A stretch of 64,000 nt of DNA from Candidatus Binatia bacterium (GTDB taxonomy: Bacteria; Desulfobacterota; Binatia; Bin18): contig JAJDTY010000070.1 in assembly GCA_022826945.1 (NCBI GenBank), forward strand, positions 38,653-102,652, written 5' to 3'. The position numbers were made by a program, and so were the translations under genes. The stretch's first letter is position 1. The number at the start of each line of letters is the position of its first letter. The notes under the pieces were generated by a model, which worked only from the letters and a program-made list of their open reading frames with translations, had not been told where the DNA came from and searched no databases. This document shows, piece by piece, positions 1-9,309 of the stretch.

Positions 1-887
1 AACTCCGCGTGAATATGGTCGGCTGGGTCGCGCCGACGCATAATCCCGTCCGCACGGCAGAGTATATTGCCACCCTCGACCATATGCTCAAGGGCCGTCT
101 AGCGGTCGGCATGGTGCGAGGCTATCAGGCACGCTGGGTGCATAATTTCCGTATCCGTCCCGACCTGAACGCAGTTGGCGAATGGAATCGCAATTCGGAA
201 GACGACAATATGAACCGCGAATATTTTCGTGAGTTCGTCGAAGTGGTGCTCGCCGCCTTGAAAGAAGACACGTTCAGCTACCAGGGTAAATACTGGACGA
301 TTCCGCCTGAGGACTTTGTCAATCCGCACCAGCAAGGGGTGTATACGCAATATGGAACAGGCGTGGATGCGGATATGCGCATCCGCGAGATTGGTATTGC
401 ACCTAAACCGTATCAGGATCCGCACCCACCCATCTACGGCGGTTTCACCCATAGCATGCGCACCGCGCTCTTCTGGGCACGCTACGGGGGCAAGCCGATT
501 GTCCTGGCCTCGGACCTCGATTTCTGTCAACGGCTGTGGTCCGGCTATCACGATGAGGCGCTGAAACACGGGCATGATGTTCAGCCCGGAGACGAGGCAG
601 CCTGGGGCGGCGCAATGATCTGCCATAAAAACACCTCAACAGCTCAGGAGTGGCTGACCGACCCCATGTGGATGTGGGACACGTGGTTTACCCCGTTTGG
701 TCAGGGGCATCCTGAGTTATTGGTCGGTGATCCGGATACGATTTCTCACCGTATTGAAGCAGCCAGCAAGAAATTTCCCATCAAAGAGTGTTTTCTCCTC
801 ATCCAGCAAGGAATTCATGAGCGTGAACAAGTACTCAGCTCGCTTGACTTGTTCGCGAACAAGGTCATGCCTCGCTTTGCCGACTAG
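1..887 (+). CDS. LLM-class flavin/F420-dependent oxidoreductase (5' truncated by window)
   Basis: The reading frame is open to the left edge, so the start lies outside the window. The visible 290 or so residues begin inside the barrel, at the stretch DHMLKGRLAVGMVRGYQ, which is typical of the bacterial luciferase-like (LLM) family. These enzymes oxidise organic substrates with reduced FMN or coenzyme F420; the cofactor cannot be read from sequence. The C-terminal part matches the usual family layout. The closest relative in the window is the minus-strand protein at 48320-49534, which shares the DHLTKGRF-GYQDRW region and a similar long insertion. Roughly 80-100 N-terminal residues are missing. 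Substrate unknown. Confidence 0.85.
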   Translation, partial: LRVNMVGWVAPTHNPVRTAEYIATLDHMLKGRLAVGMVRGYQARWVHNFRIRPDLNAVGEWNRNSEDDNMNREYFREFVEVVLAALKEDTFSYQGKYWTIPPEDFVNPHQQGVYTQYGTGVDADMRIREIGIAPKPYQDPHPPIYGGFTHSMRTALFWARYGGKPIVLASDLDFCQRLWSGYHDEALKHGHDVQPGDEAAWGGAMICHKNTSTAQEWLTDPMWMWDTWFTPFGQGHPELLVGDPDTISHRIEAASKKFPIKECFLLIQQGIHEREQVLSSLDLFANKVMPRFAD

Positions 888-968
888 AACACGTATACTT
901 TCCCAGGATGTCCTCTTTCGTGCGGTGGGGTCACAAGGGACAGCACTGCACGCATACCCTGTACGCAA

Positions 969-3008
969 ATGACGACGACCCTTGGCATTGATATTGGCGG
1001 GACGTTCACCGACGTCCTCATCCATGACGAAAGCGGCCCCATCTTTCACAAGAAAATTCCGTCCGCCTCTGATCCAGCCGAGAGTCTTCGAGCGGCTTTT
1101 TCCGCACTCCGTACGCAGCACCTGCGCCCGAGTACCCTCCTCTACAGCACGACGATTGCCACGAATGCCTTACTCCAACACAGCCTCCCGCGGACCGGCC
1201 TGCTCATCACCGCTGGCTTCCGCCATATTTTGGAGTTGAACCAGCCCCAACAAGCGGAAGATGACGGGTTCTCGTCGCCCCTTCCCTCTCGGCCGGTGGT
1301 ACCGCTTGAGGATATCCATGAGGTGACCGAACGTCTTGACTCCCAGGGGAATGTGCAAATACCCATTTCCGCACAAGAGATACAGGCAATCGTGGCGTGG
1401 TGTCATGCCCAAAACCTGAAAACCCTCGCCGTCTCGCTCTTACACAGCGCCCGCAACCCTGAACCGGAGAGACGGCTGAAAGCGCTGCTGCTCGCGGAAG
1501 ATTCCTCTTTAGATGTGCTGCTCTCGTCCGATGTCCTGCCCGAACAACGCGAGTATGAGCGTACCGCGGCCACCTGTCTGAACGCGGCCCTCCAGTCATT
1601 AATGGGGGAACATCTCAATCGGGTGCGACATAGCATGCAGGAGAGTGGCATCCACCGACCGCCGCTCATCATGCAGTCGTCTGGCGGCCTACACAGCGGA
1701 GCACGGGTCGGTCAGCGGCCTCTGGCCACGGTTTTCTCGGGACCCAGTGCGGCAGCAGTCGCCATGGCCCGTGCTGGAACCGCAAGCGGATTTTCCGACC
1801 TGATCACGTTTGACATGGGCGGCACCTCTACCGATATCGCTCTCGTCCAGGCTGGACAGCCGCTGCTCACCACGCACGGCCAAGTCGGCGGATATCCGCT
1901 CCGTACCCCTATGGTCGATATCACCTCTATCGGAGCCGGCGGTGGTTCCATTGCCCGGGTGGACCCGGATACCCGCTGGCGCGTCGGTCCGCTTAGCGCT
2001 AGCGCCGACCCCGGTCCGGTCTGTTATGGCAAAGGCGGGGCAGAGGTGACGGTCACCGATGCCAATCTCCTGCTGCATCGTCTGCCCACGTCTCTGCTTG
2101 ATGGGGCGCTTCCGCTTTCAAGGGAAGCGGCTGAAGAAGCGCTCTTTGCCTTTGGACAGGCGCGCGACAAAAACGCAACAGAGACCGCCCAAAACATCGT
2201 CCAATTGGTGAACCACGCCATGTGCGGAGCCATCCGTCGCGTGTGTACGCAGCGCGGCCTCGATCCCAGGGAGGCTACTCTGATGGCCGTCGGTGGGGCC
2301 GGTCCGTTACACGCTGCCGATCTTGCAGCGCTGCTCGGCATATCAACGGTCGTGGTTCCATCCCAGCCGGGGTTTGCCGCTTCTTTCGGCTTGTTCTGTG
2401 CCGATATCCGAGAGGATTGTGCCGTCCCCGCTCCACCCGACGCGTCCGTGCTTGATGCCCAACGGCTGACTCACTTCTTTACAGAGCTCGAACACCAGGC
2501 CCAGGCTGCCTTGGACCAGCAACACCTGCCGGACGCACCCAGGCAGTTCAGACGAGCGGTGGATTTTCATTATGTTGATATGTCAACCCATCTCACTATC
2601 GACCTTCCTCAGGGCGGGCTCACCAACGACATTCTCCAGCGGGCAGTCACGCAATTTCATCACAAGCACGAGCAGCGCTGCGGTTTCTCGTTTCAGGGTC
2701 GAAAAGAGGTCACTCTGTCCACCTTGCGGATGACCGCCACTGTGACGCAGCCAAAACCAGCGCTCCCCACGATTGCCGAACAGACCGGTCCCGTTCAGCC
2801 GCTAGATACGCGCCCGGTCTTCTTTTTTGAATCGCGTGGTTTTCCGACCTGTCCGGTCTATGCGCGGACCCACTTAGGAGCGGGGGCGGTTCTCACCGGA
2901 CCGGCGGTGGTTGAACAGTACGATACCACCACACTCATTCCGCCGGACTGTCAGGCCACGGTCGATCGGTTTGGCTCACTGATTTTGAGCCGGACTCCGA
3001 TCCGGTAG
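969..3008 (+). CDS. Hydantoinase/oxoprolinase/acetone carboxylase HyuA-family subunit (orphan)
   Basis: This 679-residue protein has the ATP-binding signature DIGGTFTD at residues 8-15, a second nucleotide motif DMGGTSTDI near residue 280, and GAGGGSIA followed by DPGPVCYG, all hallmarks of HyuA/acetone carboxylase beta-type subunits. Such subunits use ATP to phosphorylate an amide or enol substrate, for a ring opening or carboxylation completed by HyuB. No hyuB follows here; the next gene is an unrelated phosphoesterase. A HyuAB pair lies 2 kb downstream. ATG at 969 is chosen because DIGGTFTD then sits at the usual position close to the N-terminus. Substrate unknown. Confidence 0.88.
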   Translation: MTTTLGIDIGGTFTDVLIHDESGPIFHKKIPSASDPAESLRAAFSALRTQHLRPSTLLYSTTIATNALLQHSLPRTGLLITAGFRHILELNQPQQAEDDGFSSPLPSRPVVPLEDIHEVTERLDSQGNVQIPISAQEIQAIVAWCHAQNLKTLAVSLLHSARNPEPERRLKALLLAEDSSLDVLLSSDVLPEQREYERTAATCLNAALQSLMGEHLNRVRHSMQESGIHRPPLIMQSSGGLHSGARVGQRPLATVFSGPSAAAVAMARAGTASGFSDLITFDMGGTSTDIALVQAGQPLLTTHGQVGGYPLRTPMVDITSIGAGGGSIARVDPDTRWRVGPLSASADPGPVCYGKGGAEVTVTDANLLLHRLPTSLLDGALPLSREAAEEALFAFGQARDKNATETAQNIVQLVNHAMCGAIRRVCTQRGLDPREATLMAVGGAGPLHAADLAALLGISTVVVPSQPGFAASFGLFCADIREDCAVPAPPDASVLDAQRLTHFFTELEHQAQAALDQQHLPDAPRQFRRAVDFHYVDMSTHLTIDLPQGGLTNDILQRAVTQFHHKHEQRCGFSFQGRKEVTLSTLRMTATVTQPKPALPTIAEQTGPVQPLDTRPVFFFESRGFPTCPVYARTHLGAGAVLTGPAVVEQYDTTTLIPPDCQATVDRFGSLILSRTPIR

Positions 3009-3026
3009 ACTGAATCTTTTATCTCC

Positions 3027-4370
3027 ATGTCCGTTCACGCTCGACTCAGCACCCTGGCCAGCCGCCGCGCCCAATACGTCTGGCATATCTGTCTCAACCT
3101 CTTTCTACTCTTGGGAGCCACTGCCATGTGGCTGTGGATTACCTGGCGGGCGGTGTATTTGATCGCCATGGTTCCGATTGCCATCGTGCCCTTCTCGTAT
3201 GCCCGGCAACGTTTGCACGCCTACTGTGTCAGCCTGCTCGGGCCTTCTTCCCTGTCACTTGGGCTCTTCAGTGTGGTCGGAATGGTCTTCGATGCTATTA
3301 TGGCGATGCAAATCCTGACTGCCCGTTCCGGTAGTCCGCTGCCGTTCCTGCACGCGCCTGGCATCTCCTGGACTGGCACGCTGTGGTACAGCGCCTATGG
3401 CATCCTCCTGTTTGGCTATGCCGGCCTTGGCATTGTCCGAGGATTGACCCAATTGGCACGGCGCGGGAGAGCATGGTTCATCCAGCAACAGGCCCAGCCC
3501 ACCCCGCACGACAACCTGCCCTCCCCCGAGCGACGTCAATTCATGCAACAACTCGGCTTGATGGGCGCAGGAGCACCGTTTCTCTTTTCGCTGTCAAGCG
3601 TTAAGCTTACCTATGATTTCCGGGTTGAGGAGCGGGATCTTATTCTGCCCGACTGGCCTCCAGCACTCGACGGGCTGCGGGTCGCCCATTTGTCGGATAT
3701 CCATGTTGGTGGGGAAATGGATCGTCCCAAGCTGCTGCGCGTTGCCGCACTGACGAATGCAGCCAGACCCGACATCGTGCTGCATACCGGCGACTTTCTG
3801 ACACATCGGACCGGCGATTTTGACCTGCCTCTGTACGAAGCGCTAGCTCGGATCAACGCACCGTACGGCCAGTGGGCCTGTTTGGGAAACCATGACTTCG
3901 ACGCCCCCCACCGCCTCGTCCGCTATTTGCGCCAGTCTGGCGTCACTACCTTACGCAATCGGGTCACAACGCTCTCAATTGACGGACAACCCCTGGAACT
4001 CGCCGGCCTGGATTTTATCTTCCAACGCTTTGATCGTGCTGGGCTCTACCAGCGCATCATCAACTCCTGGGGTTCGCGGCAGCCGGTTCCGCGCATTCTG
4101 CTCAACCACGACCCGCGCGCCTTTGTCACGCTGCCCGCGCGCTGTGCCGACCTGGTGTTGTCCGGTCATACCCATGGTGGGCACGCGGGTATTCAACTGG
4201 GCAAGGACCGGGCGCTGAGCGTCATCGGCTTGCTCGGCATCCCCGACCAGGGGCTGTATCGTCACGCGGACATGCAGATGTTTGTCACGCGGTGCGTCGG
4301 GTTCTACGGTTATCCCATGCGGCTGGGGATTCCGCCGGAGATTTCGATTTTGACGCTACGTTCAGCGTAG
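3027..4370 (+). CDS. Membrane-anchored calcineurin-like metallophosphoesterase
   Basis: The 447-residue protein starts with about 145 residues holding three or four hydrophobic membrane segments, then a catalytic domain from about residue 215. The two-metal motifs are all present: D-x-H in HLSDIHVGG (D224, H226), GD in HTGDF, GNHD at 287-290, NHDP, and GHTHGG near the C-terminus. The family includes YaeI/YkuE phosphodiesterases. Between the membrane part and the enzyme is SPERRQFM followed by a hydrophobic stretch, which resembles the twin-arginine signal found at the N-terminus of YaeI-type enzymes; here it is internal. The domain probably faces the periplasm. It begins 18 nt after hyuA and may be cotranscribed with it. 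Confidence 0.88.
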   Translation: MSVHARLSTLASRRAQYVWHICLNLFLLLGATAMWLWITWRAVYLIAMVPIAIVPFSYARQRLHAYCVSLLGPSSLSLGLFSVVGMVFDAIMAMQILTARSGSPLPFLHAPGISWTGTLWYSAYGILLFGYAGLGIVRGLTQLARRGRAWFIQQQAQPTPHDNLPSPERRQFMQQLGLMGAGAPFLFSLSSVKLTYDFRVEERDLILPDWPPALDGLRVAHLSDIHVGGEMDRPKLLRVAALTNAARPDIVLHTGDFLTHRTGDFDLPLYEALARINAPYGQWACLGNHDFDAPHRLVRYLRQSGVTTLRNRVTTLSIDGQPLELAGLDFIFQRFDRAGLYQRIINSWGSRQPVPRILLNHDPRAFVTLPARCADLVLSGHTHGGHAGIQLGKDRALSVIGLLGIPDQGLYRHADMQMFVTRCVGFYGYPMRLGIPPEISILTLRSA

Positions 4371-4400
4371 AAGACGAGCGCATAGGGAAGCCGAAGCAGC

Positions 4401-4781
4401 TCAGCGCTGAAGGCGTATATGCAGATTGATCTCGTCGTACGGAAGAGTGGGAGCGTGGGCAACTCCACGGCGTTGCTCTTTGCATTCGACTAGGCCGAGA
4501 CGAGAGAGCACGGCAAGGTCTTGACTCACGTTTTTGATATTACGGTCGACCTGTCCGGCCAACTCGCGCACCGACTGCGGTGTATGTTCAGCAATAGCCC
4601 AGAGGAGAGCCAGACGTTTCGGGGAAAGTACCGTGCGGAGCGTCTCCATGTTGGAGAAGTATAACTCCTCTTCTCGTTCAGGCAGTTTCTCTCCCGCATC
4701 GATCCGCCTGGCTATTGACCGTGCTTCTTCGAGAGAATCTTCCGGGGGCCGTATTCCAATTTTAATACGTCGGACTTTCAT
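4401..4781 (-). CDS. TumA-like HTH antitoxin / winged-helix DNA-binding protein
   Basis: This 126-residue protein has a predicted winged HTH in its second half (PKRLALLWAIAEHTPQSVRELAGQVDRN then a recognition-helix region), typical of the HVO_A0114/TumA group that accompanies TumE toxins. I chose ATG at 4781 rather than the longer upstream start: it forms an ATGA overlap with the stop of the preceding gene and has a GGAAGGGAAGCT ribosome site. The pair is translationally coupled, toxin first. As antitoxin it should bind the toxin and repress the shared promoter; palindromes lie upstream at 5078-5113. Family assignment is by recognition, not by search. Confidence 0.7.
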   Translation of the reverse strand: MKVRRIKIGIRPPEDSLEEARSIARRIDAGEKLPEREEELYFSNMETLRTVLSPKRLALLWAIAEHTPQSVRELAGQVDRNIKNVSQDLAVLSRLGLVECKEQRRGVAHAPTLPYDEINLHIRLQR

Positions 4782-5074
4782 AGCTTCCCTTCCAGAACGC
4801 ATTGGACATCTGTAGCGAAATCGTCGAGCAGTTTTTCAAGACCTCGAAAGACATATGGGGCTTCCTGTCCACGGGTATGTCTGTGGTGCCCTTTCCCAGG
4901 GTGGATATCATACCCAATAATTTCCGTTCCATTTTCGGGGTTGACCAAATAACAAGAATACTTGATCCCCTCTCTGTAAGTTCGCGTAACTGGGACTTCA
5001 GATATCCGAATCTCTCTCAGAAGCCCGCCGGGCAGATAGTCCTTAAGGTGTAGTAGCTGACGGGCCTTCGGCAT
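4778..5074 (-). CDS. TumE-like toxin (DUF6516 family)
   Basis: This 98-residue protein resembles the TumE/DUF6516 toxin family: an N-terminal beta strand region with SEVPVTRTYREGIKY, then VNPENGTEIIGYDIHPGKGHHRH and a C-terminal helix with a DFATDV segment. TumE proteins form toxin-antitoxin modules with a downstream HTH antitoxin, the arrangement seen here, and the toxin gene overlaps the antitoxin gene by 4 nt (ATGA). No clear ribosome site precedes ATG at 5074, so translation may be leaderless or weak. The reading frame is intact. The target is unknown; RNA cleavage is inferred from the family. Confidence 0.68.
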   Translation of the reverse strand: MPKARQLLHLKDYLPGGLLREIRISEVPVTRTYREGIKYSCYLVNPENGTEIIGYDIHPGKGHHRHTRGQEAPYVFRGLEKLLDDFATDVQCVLEGKL

Positions 5075-5077
5075 TCT

Positions 5078-5113
5078 GATGGTATCTTACACCATCACTT
5101 GGATTTATCCAAG
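5078..5113. promoter_or_regulatory. Candidate operator of the tumE-tumA module
   Basis: Two inverted repeats lie between the divergent tumE and hyuA genes. One is GATGGT-N7-ACCATC at 5078-5096. The other is CTTGGAT-TT-ATCCAAG at 5098-5113, a perfect 7-bp palindrome. They begin 3 bp upstream of the tumE start, as expected for toxin-antitoxin autoregulation. The second could instead serve the downstream hyuA gene. Function is inferred from position only. Confidence 0.45.
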
Positions 5114-5177
5114 GCCCATTTTTCGTCTGTAGACAGGTCCGGCCAAGCCCCCTACATTGGCCTCAAGGAGGGACAGT

Positions 5178-7241
5178 ATGACCTGGCGGTTAGCGGTAGA
5201 TATTGGTGGAACGTTTACGGACGTTGTCGCGCTCGAAGAGGCCAGCGGGACGCTGCATTTGGCAAAGGTGCGCAGCACGCCGGACGACCCAGCCCAGGGT
5301 TTTGTGAACGGCCTTGAGCATATCACCCAGTACGGGGAGATCGCGGCCCACGATGTGAACGCGGTCTTTCACGGTACGACCGTTGCCACCAACGCCATAC
5401 TGGAGCGCAAATACTCAGAGCTTGGCCTGATCATTACTACTGGCTACCGGGAAGCCCTGGAGTGCGCCCGTCAGACCGTTCCCGGAGAATTTGGTGATAT
5501 CACCTGGTGGATTAAACCGCCGCGGGTGGTGCCGCTTGAGCGCATCCGAGAAATCAGCGCTCGGATGGATGTTCGGGGTACAGTCATCCAGGAGTTGGAC
5601 CAGGACGAAGTAGCGGCCGTTGCGCAGGACTTCAAAGCGCGCGGCATTCAGGCCGTGGCCGTTTCCTTACTGCACTCCTACCGCAATCCGGAGCACGAGG
5701 AGGCAGTCCGCCGCATTATCCATGAGGTGTATCCGGACTGCTTTATTTCCATCTCGTCCGACATCCTGCGCGAGTACCGCGAGTACGAACGGACCAATAC
5801 AACCTGCTTGAACACCGCCCTGATGCCCCTCCTGTCCGCGTATCACACCCGGATTGAACAGCACTTACGCGAGCGGGACATCAGCGCACCGTTTTACATC
5901 ATGCGCTCAAGCGGCGGGCTGGCCCAGGCCCAGGAGGTCGCCCGTTTGCCGATTGCCGCAGCCCTCTCCGGCCCGGCCGCAGGAGTGATTGCCGCCACCC
6001 ATTTTGGCACGCTGAGCGGCAATCAGGACATTATTACTTTTGATATGGGTGGTACTTCGGCCGATATTTGTCTGGTCGAAGGCGGCCAGCCGCGCATGCT
6101 GACTGAAGGCAAGGTCGATATCTATGACCTCAAAACGCCCATGATCGAGCTGCATACGGTTGGAGCCGGCGGCGGGTCGATTGCCTGGCTAGCGGGCGGG
6201 CGGAGCCTGAAAGTGGGGCCGGACAGCGCGGGAGCGAATCCGGGGCCGGCCTGCTACGGCCGGGGCGGTAGCCAGCCGACGGTGACGGATGCCAATCTGG
6301 TGCTGGGACGTATCACGCCGACCATTGCCGGGGGGAGCGTCTCCCTGAATCTCGATCAGGCGACCCAGGTTGTAGCCGAACTTGCCGCGGGCCTTAAGCT
6401 CGATACGATCGCTGCGGCAGAAGGCATTCTGCGTATTGCCATTGAAAATATTGCCGCCGGCATTCGGACGGTGTCCGTGAAACGTGGACGCGACCCGCGC
6501 AGTTATGCCCTGGTTGCGTTCGGCGGAGCAGGACCGCTCCACGCCTGTTATCTGGCCGACTGGCTCGGTATGCAGCACGTCATTATCCCGCCCAACCCAG
6601 GTGTGACTTCGGCGTATGGCTTGCTGCTGACCGATGTCCGCGTTGACCTGGTCCATACGGATGTCCAGCGTGAGGACCGCCTGGACGTGGACCGTATCGC
6701 GACCGAAATTCAGGACCTTGAACGCCGCGTGGACGCCCGTCTGGAAGACGAAGGCCTACTCACCCAAGCGACTCGGCTCAATCATTTTGTGGACATGCGC
6801 TACGCTGGCCAAGCCTACGAGATCCGGGTTCCAGTCTCAATTGATTCGGCAACATCAGACATTCAAACCCATCTTCAGCAGGCCATCACCAAGTTCCATG
6901 CCAGCCATAAGGACCTCTACGGATATTCCTACGCGGGGAAGGAACTGGTCGAGCTGGTCAACGTTGGCGTTACCGGGCTGGGACTGCTGAAACGTCCCCA
7001 TGTGCCGCAAGCGCAACCGGCAGGTAGGAGTCCGGAGCAGGCCCAGACAGGTCAGACCGCAGTCTATTTCTCCAAAAGCACATTGGATACGCCGGTGTAC
7101 GATCGGGCGGCGCTGCAAGCAGGCAACGAGTTGAGCGGCCCGGCCATCATTCAGCAGTATGATGCCACCACGGTTGTGGAGCCGGGCTGGAGCGGCCGGG
7201 TGGACCAGTGGGGAACGCTGCGGCTTGAGCGAACGCAATAA
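5178..7241 (+). CDS. HyuA-family hydantoinase/oxoprolinase/ketone carboxylase subunit
   Basis: The 687-residue protein carries DIGGTFTD near the N-terminus, GTTVATNA, DMGGTSADI and GAGGGSIAW with PGPACYGRGG, all conserved in ATP-binding HyuA subunits. ATG at 5178 follows a strong AAGGAGGGACAGT ribosome site; a longer TTG start is unlikely. It sits 26 nt upstream of a HyuB gene and the two form an operon. Families with this pair include hydantoinase, 5-oxoprolinase and acetone or acetophenone carboxylase, so the reaction is ATP-dependent amide opening or ketone carboxylation. It is clearly paralogous to the proteins at 969 and 55572. Confidence 0.9.
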   Translation: MTWRLAVDIGGTFTDVVALEEASGTLHLAKVRSTPDDPAQGFVNGLEHITQYGEIAAHDVNAVFHGTTVATNAILERKYSELGLIITTGYREALECARQTVPGEFGDITWWIKPPRVVPLERIREISARMDVRGTVIQELDQDEVAAVAQDFKARGIQAVAVSLLHSYRNPEHEEAVRRIIHEVYPDCFISISSDILREYREYERTNTTCLNTALMPLLSAYHTRIEQHLRERDISAPFYIMRSSGGLAQAQEVARLPIAAALSGPAAGVIAATHFGTLSGNQDIITFDMGGTSADICLVEGGQPRMLTEGKVDIYDLKTPMIELHTVGAGGGSIAWLAGGRSLKVGPDSAGANPGPACYGRGGSQPTVTDANLVLGRITPTIAGGSVSLNLDQATQVVAELAAGLKLDTIAAAEGILRIAIENIAAGIRTVSVKRGRDPRSYALVAFGGAGPLHACYLADWLGMQHVIIPPNPGVTSAYGLLLTDVRVDLVHTDVQREDRLDVDRIATEIQDLERRVDARLEDEGLLTQATRLNHFVDMRYAGQAYEIRVPVSIDSATSDIQTHLQQAITKFHASHKDLYGYSYAGKELVELVNVGVTGLGLLKRPHVPQAQPAGRSPEQAQTGQTAVYFSKSTLDTPVYDRAALQAGNELSGPAIIQQYDATTVVEPGWSGRVDQWGTLRLERTQ

Positions 7242-7267
7242 CGAAACGCATTCTACGGAGTGTCAGC

Positions 7268-9295
7268 ATGGCCGATCACAAGCAGTTTTCGCAGACCTAT
7301 TATGACAAAGCCAACGAGGCTGTCGCCTTTCAGGACTACGCCCCGTTTCGGTACGGCCAGGTTGCCCAGGATCCGGACGCAGTCAGTCGTATCGACGCGC
7401 TGAGAAAAGATCTGGACCCGATCCTGGTCGATATTGTAGACGGCGGGATCGAGGCCGCCATTATGGAAGCCGAAGCCGCAGTTGAGCGGACAGCCCGTTC
7501 GACCATTATCCGCGAACAGCACGACTACCGGGCCTCGCTCAACACGCTCGACTGTCTGTCGGTCTCGCGCGTGTCCTGGGCCGCCACCGCCGACCCGATT
7601 CGGATGAAGTTTCCGGCCGAGCGTATTTATGAAGGTGACGTGTTTATCTATAACGACGTCTATCAGTCGGCCGGAACAATCGGTCATCTGCCGGACTATT
7701 GTGTGGTCACTCCTATTTTCTGGGACGAACGGCTGATTGGATTTGCGCAGATTTTCGGTCATGTCAACGATGTGGGCGGCCGTATGGCGGGCTCCTGGCC
7801 GAGTACCTCGACCAGTATTTTTGAGGAGGGCACCATCTGTCCGCCGGTCAAGCTGTACGAAAAAGGTCAGCTCAACGAGGGACTGTACGATGTCCTGTTG
7901 CGGAACAGCCGTTTCCCCGAGGATCTGCGAGGCGACATAGACGCTTTTGTTGGCGCGAATGAGGTCATCCGCCGTCGGGTAACGGAGTTATGCGATCGCT
8001 TTGGCGGCAATGAGGTGGAGGCCGCATTTTATGAAATTCTTGATCGTTGCGCTGAGGTGGTGCGCGAGAAGGGCCTGCCCCTCTTTCCTGATGGGGAGTT
8101 CATCGGGGAGGATTTTATTGAGAACGATGGTTTGACCCTGGAAAAGCCGGTCAAGCTCCAGATCACCATGCGGAAGTATCCGGACAAGATGGTGCTGGAT
8201 TTCGCGGGTACCAGTCCTCAGGCCAGGGGGCCGATCAACTGGCCGGTCGATGGCCGTCATTACTCCAAATGGCTCGGCGCGTTCTTCAAGGCGCAGATTC
8301 CCGGTATCATCATTAACGAAGGCGTGACCCAGGTCTTTCGCTGTCGTATTCCACAGGGGACTATTCTGAGCCCGAAGTTTCCGGCTCCGGTGGTGAGCCG
8401 CATGACCTGTATGCTGCGCATGATCAGCGCCTATACCGTCGCCATGGCCAAAGCCTTTAACGGCGAGGTGGTGGCCGACATGCAGAACATTCAAATCTAC
8501 GGCCTGTACGGACAGGACTTTGAGGGAAAATTATTCCTGATGCGTGAAATTTTTGGGGCGGGTTCGGGCGCGCGGCCGTACGCGGACGGCACCGACGCCG
8601 TGGATCTAGTCCCCTACTCCAAAAATCTGCCGGCGGAATTCATTGAACAGCGCTTCCCGGTTGAAGTCTTGCGCGTTGGTCTGGCGACTGATTCGGGCGG
8701 AGCCGGGAAATATCGTGGCGGCCTGGGCTATGAGAAAGAGATACGGACCCTGGTTGATGGGTATTATCTGACGGTTACGGAGCGAACCGCCTTTGCCTGC
8801 ACGGGCATCAAGGGCGGCAAATGGGGCACGCCGAGTTCGTCCATCAAGAACCCCGGCACCCCGGAGGAAGAGGCCGTCTACTTCAGCCGGGATGCTATTC
8901 CAGTTAAAGCTGGAGACATTATTCGCCTCACTACCCCAGGTGGCGGAGGCTGGGGCGACCCCCTGGAACGCGACATCGACGCCGTTCGTATGGATGTGGT
9001 GCGCAAGCTCGTCTCACCCGAGCGGGCCGAGCGGGATTATGGAGTCGCCCTAGACCCGGTCACGCACGAGGTCGATCAATCGGCCACGGCCCAACTCCGC
9101 AAACGGCTGGCCGAAGCACGCGGCCCGGTCAAACTGATTGATCGCGGACCGTATGCCGAGACGTTAATCAAAAAGGGATTGCTGGACGTATCCGACCCGG
9201 AGCTTGAGTGTCTCGACTGCGCCGACGATGCGGTGTTGGATCACTATTGGAAGGATTTGTATAAGTACACGCCCCGGACGATGGGGGGGGCGTAA
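7268..9295 (+). CDS. HyuB-family hydantoinase/oxoprolinase subunit
   Basis: This 675-residue protein has family signatures: DPILVDIVDGGIEAAIMEAE at the start, EGDVFIYNDVYQSAGTIGHLPDY, a DFAGTSPQARGPINWP segment, and a C-terminal TPGGGGWGDPLERD glycine-rich motif. HyuB is the catalytic partner of HyuA. A GGAG ribosome site precedes ATG 7268. Compared with the second HyuB (53846-55591) it is about 90 residues longer, with an N-terminal extension of about 40 residues and a longer C-terminal tail ending in a Cys-containing acidic segment. The pair probably degrades a cyclic amide or carboxylates a ketone; the substrate cannot be deduced. Confidence 0.9.
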   Translation: MADHKQFSQTYYDKANEAVAFQDYAPFRYGQVAQDPDAVSRIDALRKDLDPILVDIVDGGIEAAIMEAEAAVERTARSTIIREQHDYRASLNTLDCLSVSRVSWAATADPIRMKFPAERIYEGDVFIYNDVYQSAGTIGHLPDYCVVTPIFWDERLIGFAQIFGHVNDVGGRMAGSWPSTSTSIFEEGTICPPVKLYEKGQLNEGLYDVLLRNSRFPEDLRGDIDAFVGANEVIRRRVTELCDRFGGNEVEAAFYEILDRCAEVVREKGLPLFPDGEFIGEDFIENDGLTLEKPVKLQITMRKYPDKMVLDFAGTSPQARGPINWPVDGRHYSKWLGAFFKAQIPGIIINEGVTQVFRCRIPQGTILSPKFPAPVVSRMTCMLRMISAYTVAMAKAFNGEVVADMQNIQIYGLYGQDFEGKLFLMREIFGAGSGARPYADGTDAVDLVPYSKNLPAEFIEQRFPVEVLRVGLATDSGGAGKYRGGLGYEKEIRTLVDGYYLTVTERTAFACTGIKGGKWGTPSSSIKNPGTPEEEAVYFSRDAIPVKAGDIIRLTTPGGGGWGDPLERDIDAVRMDVVRKLVSPERAERDYGVALDPVTHEVDQSATAQLRKRLAEARGPVKLIDRGPYAETLIKKGLLDVSDPELECLDCADDAVLDHYWKDLYKYTPRTMGGA

Positions 9296-9309
9296 GATGT
9301 CCTTCACGA

